Below are positions 25,207 through 32,550 of a stretch of 32,550 nucleotides of DNA, piece after piece. Each line of letters begins with the position of its first letter. The first letter of the stretch is position 1. This stretch comes from CAYFUL01 sp964346375 (GTDB lineage: Bacteria; Bacillota; Clostridia; Tissierellales; Peptoniphilaceae): assembly GCA_964346375.1 (NCBI GenBank), contig CAYFUL010000012.1, positions 1-32,550 of the forward strand, written 5' to 3'. The notes beneath the pieces were generated by a model. That model worked only from the letters and a program-made list of their open reading frames with translations. It was not told the origin of the DNA and searched no databases. A program made the position numbers and the translations under genes.

Positions 25207-25431
25207 ATGAGAACTAGAATTCTGGAATTAATTGCAGAACACTTTAATATTGATGCAGATGATATTAACAGGGAGACTTCTTTTACAGAAGACCTTGGAG
25301 CAGATTCCATTGAACTTGTGGAATTTGTAATGAGCCTTGAAGATGAATTTGATATAGAGTTAGATGACGAAAAATTGGAGGAATTAAAAACAGTAGGTGA
25401 TGTACTGGACTACTGTGAGGATTTAGAGTAA
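25207..25431 (+). CDS. acpP: Acyl carrier protein
   Basis: The 74-aa acidic protein has the phosphopantetheine site GADSIELVE (serine at about 36; I replaces the common L). ATG 25207 is chosen because AAAGGAGAA precedes it and it gives the normal ACP length; an in-frame ATG at 25177 lies inside plsX. It carries acyl chains in fatty-acid synthesis and supplies acyl-ACP to PlsX. The plsX-acpP-rnc order is widely conserved. Confidence 0.96.
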   Translation: MRTRILELIAEHFNIDADDINRETSFTEDLGADSIELVEFVMSLEDEFDIELDDEKLEELKTVGDVLDYCEDLE

Positions 25432-25444
25432 TCGGAGTGATACA

Positions 25445-26119
25445 ATGGATATAAATGAATTGGGCTATACTTTTAAAAACGAGGAGATACTTTCAAGAGC
25501 CCTAACTCATAGTTCTTATATCAATGAAAATAATTTAAAACATTCTAATTGTTATGAAAGGTTGGAATTTTTAGGGGACTCTATACTAGGTATGGTAGTT
25601 GCCGAATACCTTTTTAAAAAGCATAAGGATAAAAAGGAAGGGGAGCTTTCTAAAATTAGGGCGAGTATCGTAAATGAAAGCTCTCTTGCCCTTCTTGCTA
25701 GGAGTTTAAATCTTGGAGAGAAGATTAGACTTGGCAAGGGTGAAATAAAATCTGAAGGATATAATAAGGACTCATTACTTGCAGATACTATGGAGTCTGT
25801 AATTGGGGCAATATACCTTGACGCTGGCTTTGCAGAGGTAAAATCTCTTATTAAGGAGAAAATTATTCCCTTTATAGAAGAAAACTGCGACAGATTTATA
25901 GACTATAAGTCCACATTACAGGAATATCTACAAAGTAATAGACAAACTGCCCACTACAACCATGTAAGGGAAGAAGGCCCAGATAATGATAAGATCTTCT
26001 ACGTTGAGGTTACAGGAGAGGATAAAGTTGCCATGGGTAAAGGAAAGAATAAAAAATCAGCAGAGCAGGACGCGGCAAAAAATCTACTGGAATTACTAGG
26101 TGTAGAATGTCAAAATTAA
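25445..26119 (+). CDS. rnc: Ribonuclease III
   Basis: The 224-aa protein has the RNase III signature YERLEFLGDSILG (about 37-49), with the second acidic site in LLADTMESVIGAIYLD (about 113-128). The C-terminal dsRNA-binding domain spans about 157-222 (STLQEYLQS...GKGKNKKSAEQDAAKNLLELL). It cuts double-stranded RNA in rRNA processing and mRNA decay. RBS CGGAGTGAT precedes ATG 25445. It overlaps the radical SAM gene by 13 nt. Confidence 0.97.
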   Translation: MDINELGYTFKNEEILSRALTHSSYINENNLKHSNCYERLEFLGDSILGMVVAEYLFKKHKDKKEGELSKIRASIVNESSLALLARSLNLGEKIRLGKGEIKSEGYNKDSLLADTMESVIGAIYLDAGFAEVKSLIKEKIIPFIEENCDRFIDYKSTLQEYLQSNRQTAHYNHVREEGPDNDKIFYVEVTGEDKVAMGKGKNKKSAEQDAAKNLLELLGVECQN

Positions 26120-27135
26120 ACATCATTCCAATTTTTGTACCCCATTTAGGCTGCCCTAATGACTGTAAATTTTGTAATCAAACTAAGATAACTGGAACGT
26201 CCACCAATGTAGATGTGGGTTTTGTAGAGAGTACTATTAATGAACATCTGGGAAATTTTAAAAACAAGACCAATGTTAAAATTGCATTCTATGGTGGTAG
26301 CTTTACTGCAATTGATAGAAATATTATGGAGTCACTACTACAAGTGGCATATAAGTATAAATCCATGGGAGTAGTAAAGAGTATAAGGCTTTCCACTAGA
26401 CCAGATTGTATTGATGAATCAAAACTTGAAATTCTAAAGAAGTACCAAGTAGACACTATTGAACTTGGTGTTCAAAGCTTAGATTTTGAAGTTTTGAAAG
26501 CATCTAATAGAGGTCATGGAGTGGAATGTGTATATAATTCTTCTAAAATGATTAAGGAATATGGGTTTAATCTTGGACTCCAACAGATGGTAGGACTACC
26601 GGGAGATACTTTAGAAAAATCTCTCTATACGGCAAATGAGTTTATTAAACTAGATCCATACTGCGTTAGAATTTATCCTACCCTTGTAATAGTTGGTACA
26701 GAACTGGAGAAGGAGTATTTAGAGGGAAAGTACTCTCCACTTTCATTAGAGAGAAGTGTAGAAATTGTAGCAGAGCTTTTAAAGCTCTACTATAAAAATA
26801 ATATTAATGTAATTCGTGTAGGGCTTCAGCCAACTGAAAATATCAACTACGGGGGAGATTTAGTAGCTGGGCCCTTTCATCCTGCCTATCGTTCCCTAGT
26901 AGAGGAGAAAATCTTCTTGGATTTTTTAGATAGTTACTATAAAAATTCATCGGTAAAGGATTCTAAGATTTTCGCTTCCAATAGAAATATCTCCTATATT
27001 GTAGGGCAGAAGGGAAAGAACAGAAAGTATATTTGGCACAGGTATGGAGTAAATCTCTCCTTAATTGGAGAAAATTTAGACAGCACTACACTAATAATTG
27101 ACGGTAAGACTATAGATTTGAGGGAATACTGGTAA
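26107..27135 (+). CDS. Radical SAM protein, Elp3-like catalytic domain without acetyltransferase
   Basis: The 342-aa protein binds a 4Fe-4S cluster through CPNDCKFC (C16, C20, C23). FYGGSFTAID (GGE-like SAM motif), IRLSTRPDCID and TIELGVQSLD match the Elp3/MiaB/NifB radical SAM group (COG1243-like). The GNAT domain of true Elp3 is absent. Genes of this kind between rnc and smc are common in clostridia, but their substrate is not established; an RNA modification is plausible given the company. It overlaps smc by one base. Confidence 0.88.
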   Translation: MSKLNIIPIFVPHLGCPNDCKFCNQTKITGTSTNVDVGFVESTINEHLGNFKNKTNVKIAFYGGSFTAIDRNIMESLLQVAYKYKSMGVVKSIRLSTRPDCIDESKLEILKKYQVDTIELGVQSLDFEVLKASNRGHGVECVYNSSKMIKEYGFNLGLQQMVGLPGDTLEKSLYTANEFIKLDPYCVRIYPTLVIVGTELEKEYLEGKYSPLSLERSVEIVAELLKLYYKNNINVIRVGLQPTENINYGGDLVAGPFHPAYRSLVEEKIFLDFLDSYYKNSSVKDSKIFASNRNISYIVGQKGKNRKYIWHRYGVNLSLIGENLDSTTLIIDGKTIDLREYW

Positions 27136-30100
27136 TGTATTTAAAGGCGCTATATATTCAAGGATTTAAGTCCTTCGCGAAAAAGACTAAAATTGAATTT
27201 AACTCTTCCATTACTGGTATAGTTGGACCTAATGGAAGTGGAAAGAGTAATATTTCCGACGCAATAAACTGGGTACTGGGACAGACTTCAGTAAAGGCAC
27301 TTCGTGGCAAAAAAATGGAAGATGTTATTTTTTCCGGTACAGATAATAAGAAACCTCTGGGATTTGCAGAGGTTACTATTATTTTTGATAACTCTGACGG
27401 AACGCTAGACATTGAGTATACAGAGGTATCCGTTAGTCGTAGAATGTATCGTTCTGGAGAGAGTGACTTTAGAATTAACGAAAATAAATGTAGGCTAAAG
27501 GACATTCGGGAACTCTTTATGGATACGGGAATTGGCAGAGATGGATATTCCTTAATTGGCCAAGGAAAAATTGAACAGGTATTAAGCGATAAGCCAGAGG
27601 ACCGTAGGGCGATTTTTGAAGAGGCTGCAGGAGTTACTAAGTACAAGTATAGAAAGTCAGAGTCTGAAAATAAATTAAAGAACACCGAGGACAACTTAAA
27701 TCGAATTGAGGACATACTTAGTGAATTGAAGAGTAGGGAGAGGGAATTATACGAGGAGTCTGAAAAGGCATTAAAGTATAATTCACTACTAGATGAGATT
27801 GAATACCTAGATATAAATTTAAAGTACATAGACCTTGAAAAATTGCGAAGTAAAGAGGTTGAAATTGTAGAGAAGTACGAAAAGGCAAGGGATGAAGTTA
27901 AGGATCTAGAGAAGAATTTAGAGAGCCTTAATAGTAATTTAGAGGTAGAATCTCAAAAACTAATAGAGGAAAAAAATGCCTTTGAAGCTTTAAAAGAGAA
28001 GTCAAATAATCTTAGTAGGGAACTGGGAGAGTTAAAAAATTCCAACACCATTCTTGAAAGGGATTTAAAGTACGCAAAGGATGAATCTATTAAAAATAAC
28101 TCTGCCCTACTTGAATTAAGGGAGAGTAGGGAAAAGTACAGTAGTGAAATTAAAACACTAGAGGAAAAAAATTCTTCCCTAGACATTAAAATTACAGAAC
28201 TTAAAAATTTATCAGAGGAGTATAAAAAAAGGGAAGATATTCTACTAGGTGAAATCAATGAATTAAACAACCAGTTAGATCAGCATCGTTTGGATAGGGA
28301 GAATAAAACCCTTGCCCTTACGAAAAAAAATTCCCAGATGGAAACTCTTAACTCACTAATTACAGAGAAGTCTACACGACTAACTAACCTTAAAAAAACG
28401 GAGACACAATTTTTAGAAAATGAGGCACAATATAAAAGCTCCATAGAAAAATACAATGGTGAAATAGAAAATTTAGGTAATCTTTGGGAAGAAAATTCAC
28501 AGAAAAAACAAGAGGTATTAAATAATTTAGAAAAGTCCAACATTAAATTAAATGAGGGAAGAAAAAATCTCCAAGAATTACAGAGAAGACTGGATGAGAA
28601 AAATACTAAACTAAAGCTTTTAAAAAACCTTCAGGAAAATTTTGAAGGCTATTCCTTTGGCGTAAAGAGTTTTATGCAGAGATCCATTAGGGAAAATCTC
28701 TTTAGAGAAAATTTAATAGGGCCTGTTGGGGAACACTTTAGAACTGAAAAAAAATACGAAGTTGCAATAAATACTGCTATTGGATTTGGACTACAAAATA
28801 TTATAGTTAGAAATGCCAGTGGCGTATCCCAGATGATTGAATTTTTACGAAGGCACAACCTTGGCAGAGTTACCTTTAGTCCAATAGACAATGTAAATTA
28901 CTTTAAAAACGACCCTATTGAAAATTATAGAAACTACGGCGCAATAGATTATGCTGTAAATTTAATAGAGTTTGACCAGGAACTTGCCCCAGTTTTTTAC
29001 AATATCCTTGGAAATACCATTATAGTTAGTGAGTACGACCAGGCGTTAAAAATTTCAAGGCTAAGTAAACAGAAATTAAGGGTTGTTACCTTAAATGGAG
29101 ATATTCTAAATAGGGGTGGTTCCATTACTGGAGGAACGCAGAAGTCCAGTAAAAGTCCTGTACTAAATCGAAGTAGGGAAATTGAAGAAATTAACCTAGA
29201 GATGAAAAATTTAGAGGATAGAATTTCCAAAGGGACTAAGTATTTAAATGACCTTCAAGTTGAAATAGATTCCCTTAGTGAAATTGAAGGGGAGTTAAAG
29301 GCGACAGAGCAAGCCCTTTTTGAAAAGAGGGTATCTTTAGAAAATAAGGTTGAAGGATTAAATAATGGACTTCAAAATAATTCCACATACTTGGAAAAAT
29401 ATCAAAGTGAAATTGAGGAACTTACAATTTCTATAAAAGATGAGAAGGAGAAATTAAATTCCCTTAAAGGAGAACTTAGAGATTACACCACAGAAACTAT
29501 TGATGATTCAGAAGTTAAGGACAAGTTGGAATTAAAGGAGAGGGATAGAAATTCACTTCTTGAAATAATTACCAACTTAAAAATTGACCTTGGAAAGTAC
29601 CAAGTGGAGTGGGACAATTCTAAAAAGAGCCTTGAAAATTTAAAATCCGACGAGAAATTAAATGCTAGTAAAATTAATTCCATAGTTGAGGGAATAAAAA
29701 TTTCTGAGGAGAATATTGAAAATCTTAACCATGAAATTATAAAAAACAACGAAAAGATTTTTAACCTTGAAAATAAATTAGAGGAATTTGAAAAACAACT
29801 TACTACCCATGTAAAAGCCATTGATAAATTAAATATTAGTATTGAAACTTTGGAGAATAATAGAAAGTCCCATGAGAAAAATCTTCTCCATGGAGATAGG
29901 CTTCATATGAAATTGGAATCCCAACTTGAAAAGCAGAGATTTGTAATTGAAAATCTACTTGAATATATTGGGGAAAGGTATGGGGATAAAAAACTAGAGG
30001 ATGAAGTGGATAGTAATTTTGATTCCACAGGTGCCTCTACAAAATTAAAGGAGCTACAAATTGAACTTGAATCCCTTGGGGAAGTAAACCTACTTTCCAT

Positions 30101-30683
30101 AAACAAGCATAGGGAAGTTAAGGAAAGGTTGGAGTTTAATTTAAAACAGAGGAACGATTTAGCCGGCTCCATTGAAAAAATTAAGGAGATTATAAAAAAT
30201 CTGGACTTGGAGATGAAAAATATCTTTAAAAATTCCTTTGAGAAGATTTCTAAAAACTTTGACGAGATTTTTAAAATCCTATTTAATGGTGGTAGGGGAG
30301 AGATTACCCTTGATGGAACTGTACTTGAAGGTGGAATAGATATTAAGGTTCAACCTCCGGGAAAGAAGATGCAGAGTTTAAATCTTTACTCTGGAGGCGA
30401 GAGGGCATTAACTGCTGTGGCACTACTATTTGCACTGTTAAAGGAGCGTCCTGCACCATTTTGTATACTTGATGAAATTGACGCTGCTCTTGACGAGTCA
30501 AATATTTCAAGATACTTGGACTATTTAAAAACTATTGAGGGAATACAGTTTATTATAATTACCCATAGAAAACTTACTATGGAGATTGCAGATGTACTAT
30601 ATGGAATTACCATGCAGGAGAAGGGAATTAGCTCAGTTATTTCCCTTGAGTTAAGAGAGGTAGAAAATGTTAAATTGGTTTAA
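27135..30683 (+). CDS. smc: Chromosome segregation ATPase SMC
   Basis: The 1182-aa protein has full SMC length. Walker A GPNGSGKSN lies at 31-39 and Q-loop SLIGQGKIE near 140-148. Long coiled coils at about 165-490 and 650-1010 flank a hinge (about 500-650, with GPVGEHF and LNGDILNRGGSITGG). The C-terminal head has the ABC signature LYSGGERALTA (about 1083-1093) and Walker B CILDEIDAALD (about 1109-1119). It loads at ParB-parS sites with ScpAB to organise the chromosome. The last 17 nt overlap ftsY. Confidence 0.98.
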   Translation: MYLKALYIQGFKSFAKKTKIEFNSSITGIVGPNGSGKSNISDAINWVLGQTSVKALRGKKMEDVIFSGTDNKKPLGFAEVTIIFDNSDGTLDIEYTEVSVSRRMYRSGESDFRINENKCRLKDIRELFMDTGIGRDGYSLIGQGKIEQVLSDKPEDRRAIFEEAAGVTKYKYRKSESENKLKNTEDNLNRIEDILSELKSRERELYEESEKALKYNSLLDEIEYLDINLKYIDLEKLRSKEVEIVEKYEKARDEVKDLEKNLESLNSNLEVESQKLIEEKNAFEALKEKSNNLSRELGELKNSNTILERDLKYAKDESIKNNSALLELRESREKYSSEIKTLEEKNSSLDIKITELKNLSEEYKKREDILLGEINELNNQLDQHRLDRENKTLALTKKNSQMETLNSLITEKSTRLTNLKKTETQFLENEAQYKSSIEKYNGEIENLGNLWEENSQKKQEVLNNLEKSNIKLNEGRKNLQELQRRLDEKNTKLKLLKNLQENFEGYSFGVKSFMQRSIRENLFRENLIGPVGEHFRTEKKYEVAINTAIGFGLQNIIVRNASGVSQMIEFLRRHNLGRVTFSPIDNVNYFKNDPIENYRNYGAIDYAVNLIEFDQELAPVFYNILGNTIIVSEYDQALKISRLSKQKLRVVTLNGDILNRGGSITGGTQKSSKSPVLNRSREIEEINLEMKNLEDRISKGTKYLNDLQVEIDSLSEIEGELKATEQALFEKRVSLENKVEGLNNGLQNNSTYLEKYQSEIEELTISIKDEKEKLNSLKGELRDYTTETIDDSEVKDKLELKERDRNSLLEIITNLKIDLGKYQVEWDNSKKSLENLKSDEKLNASKINSIVEGIKISEENIENLNHEIIKNNEKIFNLENKLEEFEKQLTTHVKAIDKLNISIETLENNRKSHEKNLLHGDRLHMKLESQLEKQRFVIENLLEYIGERYGDKKLEDEVDSNFDSTGASTKLKELQIELESLGEVNLLSINKHREVKERLEFNLKQRNDLAGSIEKIKEIIKNLDLEMKNIFKNSFEKISKNFDEIFKILFNGGRGEITLDGTVLEGGIDIKVQPPGKKMQSLNLYSGGERALTAVALLFALLKERPAPFCILDEIDAALDESNISRYLDYLKTIEGIQFIIITHRKLTMEIADVLYGITMQEKGISSVISLELREVENVKLV

Positions 30684-31968
30684 AAAGAAGTTACTTGGCG
30701 AGGAAGAAGTTGTTGAAAAAGTAGAGGAAGTTTCTGAGACTGGGGAAGTTGAGAAAAATGTTGAACCATTTGATGAAACTCAAGAAGTAGAGGAAACTGA
30801 AGTTCCTGAAGAAATTGAACCAGTTGAAGAAGTTGTTGAAGAAGTAAAAGTTGAAGAAGAAATTGCAATTGAAGATGAAATTCAAGTTGAAGATGAAATT
30901 GTAACTGAAGAAGAAATAGAAGTTGAAGAAGTTGTTGAAGAAGAAATTGCAATTGAAGAAGTTGAACCAATTGAGGAAGAAATTGAACCAATTGAGGAAG
31001 AAATTGAACCAATTGAAGAAAATACCATAGAAGAAGTTGAAGAACCTGCTCCACTAAATTTCTTTGAAAGATTAAAACAAGGTCTTACTAAAACTAGAGA
31101 TGAGATGAGTGTTAAAATTAATACCATCCTTGGTGCCTATGTAAAGATAGACGACGAAATGCTTGAAGATTTAGAGGACATACTTATTACTGCTGATATT
31201 GGCGTAGAAACTACCATGAGTATTATAGACAATCTTCGTGAGAGAATTATTAGGGATAAGGTAAATGATCCAAAGGAAGTTAGGCCGCTTTTAAAGGACG
31301 AAATTCAAAAGCTAATGGAATTTGAGGGCGTAAACAATTCTCTAATAAGCACAACTGACCCCCTTGTAATACTTGTAATTGGAGTAAATGGAGTTGGAAA
31401 GACAACTACTATTGGAAAAATTTCTGCAAGACTAAAAAAAGAGGGAAAGAATGTACTTGTAGCTGCTGCCGATACATTTAGAGCTGCGGCAATTGACCAG
31501 CTAAAGACTTGGGGAGATAGGGCAGGAGTTGGAGTAATTGCTCACAAGGAAGGCTCCGACCCGGCAGCAGTAGTATACGACGCAGTACAGGCTGCTAAGA
31601 GTAGAAAGGTAGATGTATTAATTTGCGACACTGCCGGTAGATTACACAACAAGGCAAATTTAATGAAGGAGCTTGAAAAAATTTACAGGGTAATTGAAAA
31701 GGAATACCCAGAGGCGACGAGGGAAACTTTACTCGTTGTAGATGCTACTACTGGACAAAATGCAATTATTCAGGCAAAGACCTTTAAGGAAGTTGCAGAT
31801 ATAACTGGAGTTGCCATAACCAAGTTAGACGGTACGGCAAAGGGTGGAGTTGCAATTCCAATACAGTCCCAATTAAAACTTCCAATAAAACTTGTGGGAG
31901 TTGGGGAGAAAATTGAGGACCTACAGGATTTTAACACCCAAGATTTTGTAAATGCGCTTTTTGATTAA
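30667..31968 (+). CDS. ftsY: Signal recognition particle receptor FtsY
   Basis: The 433-aa protein has a C-terminal NG GTPase domain (about 136-433) with GVNGVGKTTTIGK (239-251), DTAGRLHNK (321-329) and TKLDGTAKGG (385-394). Residues 10-130 form a very acidic A domain rich in Glu-Val/Glu-Ile, longer than in Bacillus FtsY. Its end contains a 7-residue repeat EPIEEEI encoded by a near-exact 21-nt DNA repeat (30964-31020). A basic N-terminus (LNWFKKKLLG) probably contacts membrane lipid. It receives SRP-ribosome complexes. The start lies inside smc. The usual downstream partners ylxM and ffh are not present. Confidence 0.97.
   Translation: MLNWFKKKLLGEEEVVEKVEEVSETGEVEKNVEPFDETQEVEETEVPEEIEPVEEVVEEVKVEEEIAIEDEIQVEDEIVTEEEIEVEEVVEEEIAIEEVEPIEEEIEPIEEEIEPIEENTIEEVEEPAPLNFFERLKQGLTKTRDEMSVKINTILGAYVKIDDEMLEDLEDILITADIGVETTMSIIDNLRERIIRDKVNDPKEVRPLLKDEIQKLMEFEGVNNSLISTTDPLVILVIGVNGVGKTTTIGKISARLKKEGKNVLVAAADTFRAAAIDQLKTWGDRAGVGVIAHKEGSDPAAVVYDAVQAAKSRKVDVLICDTAGRLHNKANLMKELEKIYRVIEKEYPEATRETLLVVDATTGQNAIIQAKTFKEVADITGVAITKLDGTAKGGVAIPIQSQLKLPIKLVGVGEKIEDLQDFNTQDFVNALFD
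30964..31020 (+). repeat. 21-nt in-frame tandem repeat in ftsY
   Basis: The unit GAACCAATTGAGGAAGAAAT(T) occurs at 30964-30984 and 30985-31005, with a third partial, slightly changed copy to 31020. Being a multiple of 3, copy number can vary without breaking the frame. Confidence 0.9.
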
Positions 31969-32006
31969 AAATTTATCTGAGATGTAGAGTTACTAAAATT
32001 ACAGAT

Positions 32007-32025
32007 GTATTAAAAATACTTTTTT
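32007..32025 (+). terminator. Probable terminator of the plsX-ftsY operon
   Basis: GTATT-AAA-AATAC followed by six T. The stem is only 5 bp and AT-rich; the strong hairpin at 32034 may help. Confidence 0.5.
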
Positions 32026-32033
32026 ATTTAAAT

Positions 32034-32083
32034 GAAGGGGGACCAGGGGAGAAATAACGCAGTTTCTCCCCTGGTCCCCCTTC
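32034..32083. repeat. Perfect 21-bp inverted repeat with 8-nt loop
   Basis: The left arm 32034-32054 starts GAAGGGGGACC and the right arm 32063-32083 ends GGTCCCCCTTC. All 21 positions pair; the loop is TAACGCAG. There is no T tract after it on the plus strand. Confidence 0.95.
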
Positions 32084-32106
32084 GTCCCCTCCTAACCCCT
32101 CTCGCT

Positions 32107-32205
32107 CACTAAATGAAAATTTTCTCGGCAAAGGCTAAAAATTCCAAACTCGCCCTACGGGCTCAAACATGGAATTTTTTTAACGCCTTCACCTCGAAAA
32201 TAGTG
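32107..32205. repeat. Nested imperfect palindrome, about 100 nt
   Basis: Paired from outside in: CACTA/TAGTG, TTTTC/GAAAA, AAGGC/GCCTT, TAAAAATTCCA/TGGAATTTTTTTA (two extra T) and GCCC-TAC-GGGC. Several bulges are asymmetric. It resembles a miniature palindromic intergenic element. Confidence 0.65.
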
Positions 32206-32272
32206 TGGGTTGGGAATATGATTACAATAATAAAATTATTATCTCCGAAAATTTTTGATGATGTATATACTA

Positions 32273-32327
32273 CCCGTTAAACAGTGTTCGTGTTTTATTA
32301 CCTATCCATTCCAAATTACATATCCAC
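32273..32327 (+). repeat. 55-nt direct repeat, copy A
   Basis: It starts CCCGTTAAACAGTG and runs to TACATATCCA. It matches copy B at 48 of 55 positions with no gaps. Confidence 0.9.
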
Positions 32328-32353
32328 TATCTTAAACTATTTGTACATAAAAA

Positions 32354-32383
32354 ATAGGTGCATTATAAATACCGATGCACTAT
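32354..32383. repeat. Hairpin GTGCAT/ATGCAC
   Basis: GTGCAT (32358-32363) pairs with ATGCAC (32375-32380), extended by ATA/TAT with a G bulge. Confidence 0.6.
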
Positions 32384-32391
32384 CCCCGCGG

Positions 32392-32411
32392 GTCGGGCGG
32401 GGACGCCCGAC
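32392..32411. repeat. GC-rich hairpin GTCGGGCG/CGCCCGAC
   Basis: A perfect 8-bp stem with GGGA loop, preceded by the palindrome CCCGCGGG. It is an island of almost pure G+C. Confidence 0.8.
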
Positions 32412-32495
32412 AGACTACCGTGAATATTGAATTACGGGAAATAAATAATTTCTCAAAAATCACAACCACGGGTAGGGGCGGATTGTCCTGGGTCC

Positions 32496-32550
32496 CCCGT
32501 TAAACAATGTCCGTATTTTATGACCTACCGATTCCAAATTACATATCCAT
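32496..32550 (+). repeat. 55-nt direct repeat, copy B (cut by window edge)
   Basis: It starts CCCGTTAAACAATG and reaches the end of the window, 223 nt after the start of copy A. The repeat may continue outside. Confidence 0.9.

Larger units (their letters stand above)
31969..32550. other. Gene-free, palindrome-rich intergenic region
   Basis: No plausible protein gene was found on either strand after ftsY. The stretch holds a weak terminator, a long perfect hairpin, a nested palindrome, two smaller hairpins and two copies of a 55-nt repeat. It contains several GC-rich islands unlike the AT-rich surroundings. Confidence 0.7.

Noticed and set aside
27158..27829. 223-aa reading frame on the minus strand opposite smc
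   Set aside because: It has Ser/Leu-rich composition typical of antisense to an AT-rich coding region and lies fully inside the conserved SMC head.
30680..31127. Leu/Gln-rich and Ser-rich minus-strand frames opposite ftsY
   Set aside because: They are antisense of the Glu-rich repeat region (GAA/GAG read backwards), with no RBS or family features.
32273..32550. Direct repeats as a CRISPR array
   Set aside because: Only two 55-nt copies with 7 mismatches, separated by 168 nt of hairpin-rich sequence; no regular spacers and no cas genes.

Overview
The window is AT-rich chromosomal DNA from a low-GC Gram-positive anaerobe, most likely a non-sporulating member of the Tissierellia/Peptoniphilaceae group (Peptoniphilus, Anaerococcus and relatives). 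The evidence is gene order (floA - phoH - ybeY - dgkA - cdd - era - recO - glyQ - glyS - ccpN-like - ppsR - dgt - dnaG - rpoD - trmK - nif3), strong AGGAGG-type ribosome binding sites, a CBS-type manganese pyrophosphatase and an SLH-anchored surface protein. The genus is an inference.

Layout. 1-42 is the 5' half of a tRNA-Ser(UGA) leaving the left edge. 340-2107 is an S-layer-homology surface protein gene broken by two -1 frameshifts and closed by a strong terminator. 2293-3809 holds floA and a small charged membrane-anchored protein. 3899-17765 is a tightly packed run of 14 housekeeping genes, mostly overlapping or 0-11 nt apart, covering RNA metabolism, ribosome biogenesis, DNA repair, glycine charging, PEP/pyruvate control, replication priming and the main sigma factor. 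A 10-N assembly gap falls inside a fused DgkA-PAP2 gene. 17866-19855 has an Lrp regulator, an iron alcohol dehydrogenase and a YbjQ protein. 21681-24200 holds an extradiol dioxygenase and a CBS-PPase. 24254-31968 is the plsX - acpP - rnc - radical SAM - smc - ftsY operon. The last ~580 bases are gene-free and packed with palindromes and a 55-nt direct repeat.

The most unusual part is 19850-21580. A complete TPP riboswitch with promoter and terminator has no thiamine gene behind it. About 50 nt after its terminator lies a second structured leader that ends in a textbook ribosome binding site and start codon. That leader shares a short core motif with the TPP aptamer but lacks its 3' half, and it can form mutually exclusive stems, one of which hides the ribosome binding site. 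The reading frame it controls runs at once into an intrinsic terminator, which looks like the scar of a deleted gene. Converging on it is a Fic (AMPylation) gene with a frameshift and two in-frame stops. One stop lies directly after the inhibitory-helix motif, so the remaining ORF encodes the Fic catalytic domain without its own brake.

How the genes work together. The long housekeeping operon joins translation (ybeY, era, glyQS, trmK), replication (dnaG, dgt, recO) and transcription (rpoD) in the classic macromolecular-synthesis arrangement. The ccpN-like/ppsR pair controls PEP-pyruvate interconversion. plsX/acpP feed phospholipid synthesis, and smc/ftsY serve chromosome organisation and membrane protein targeting.
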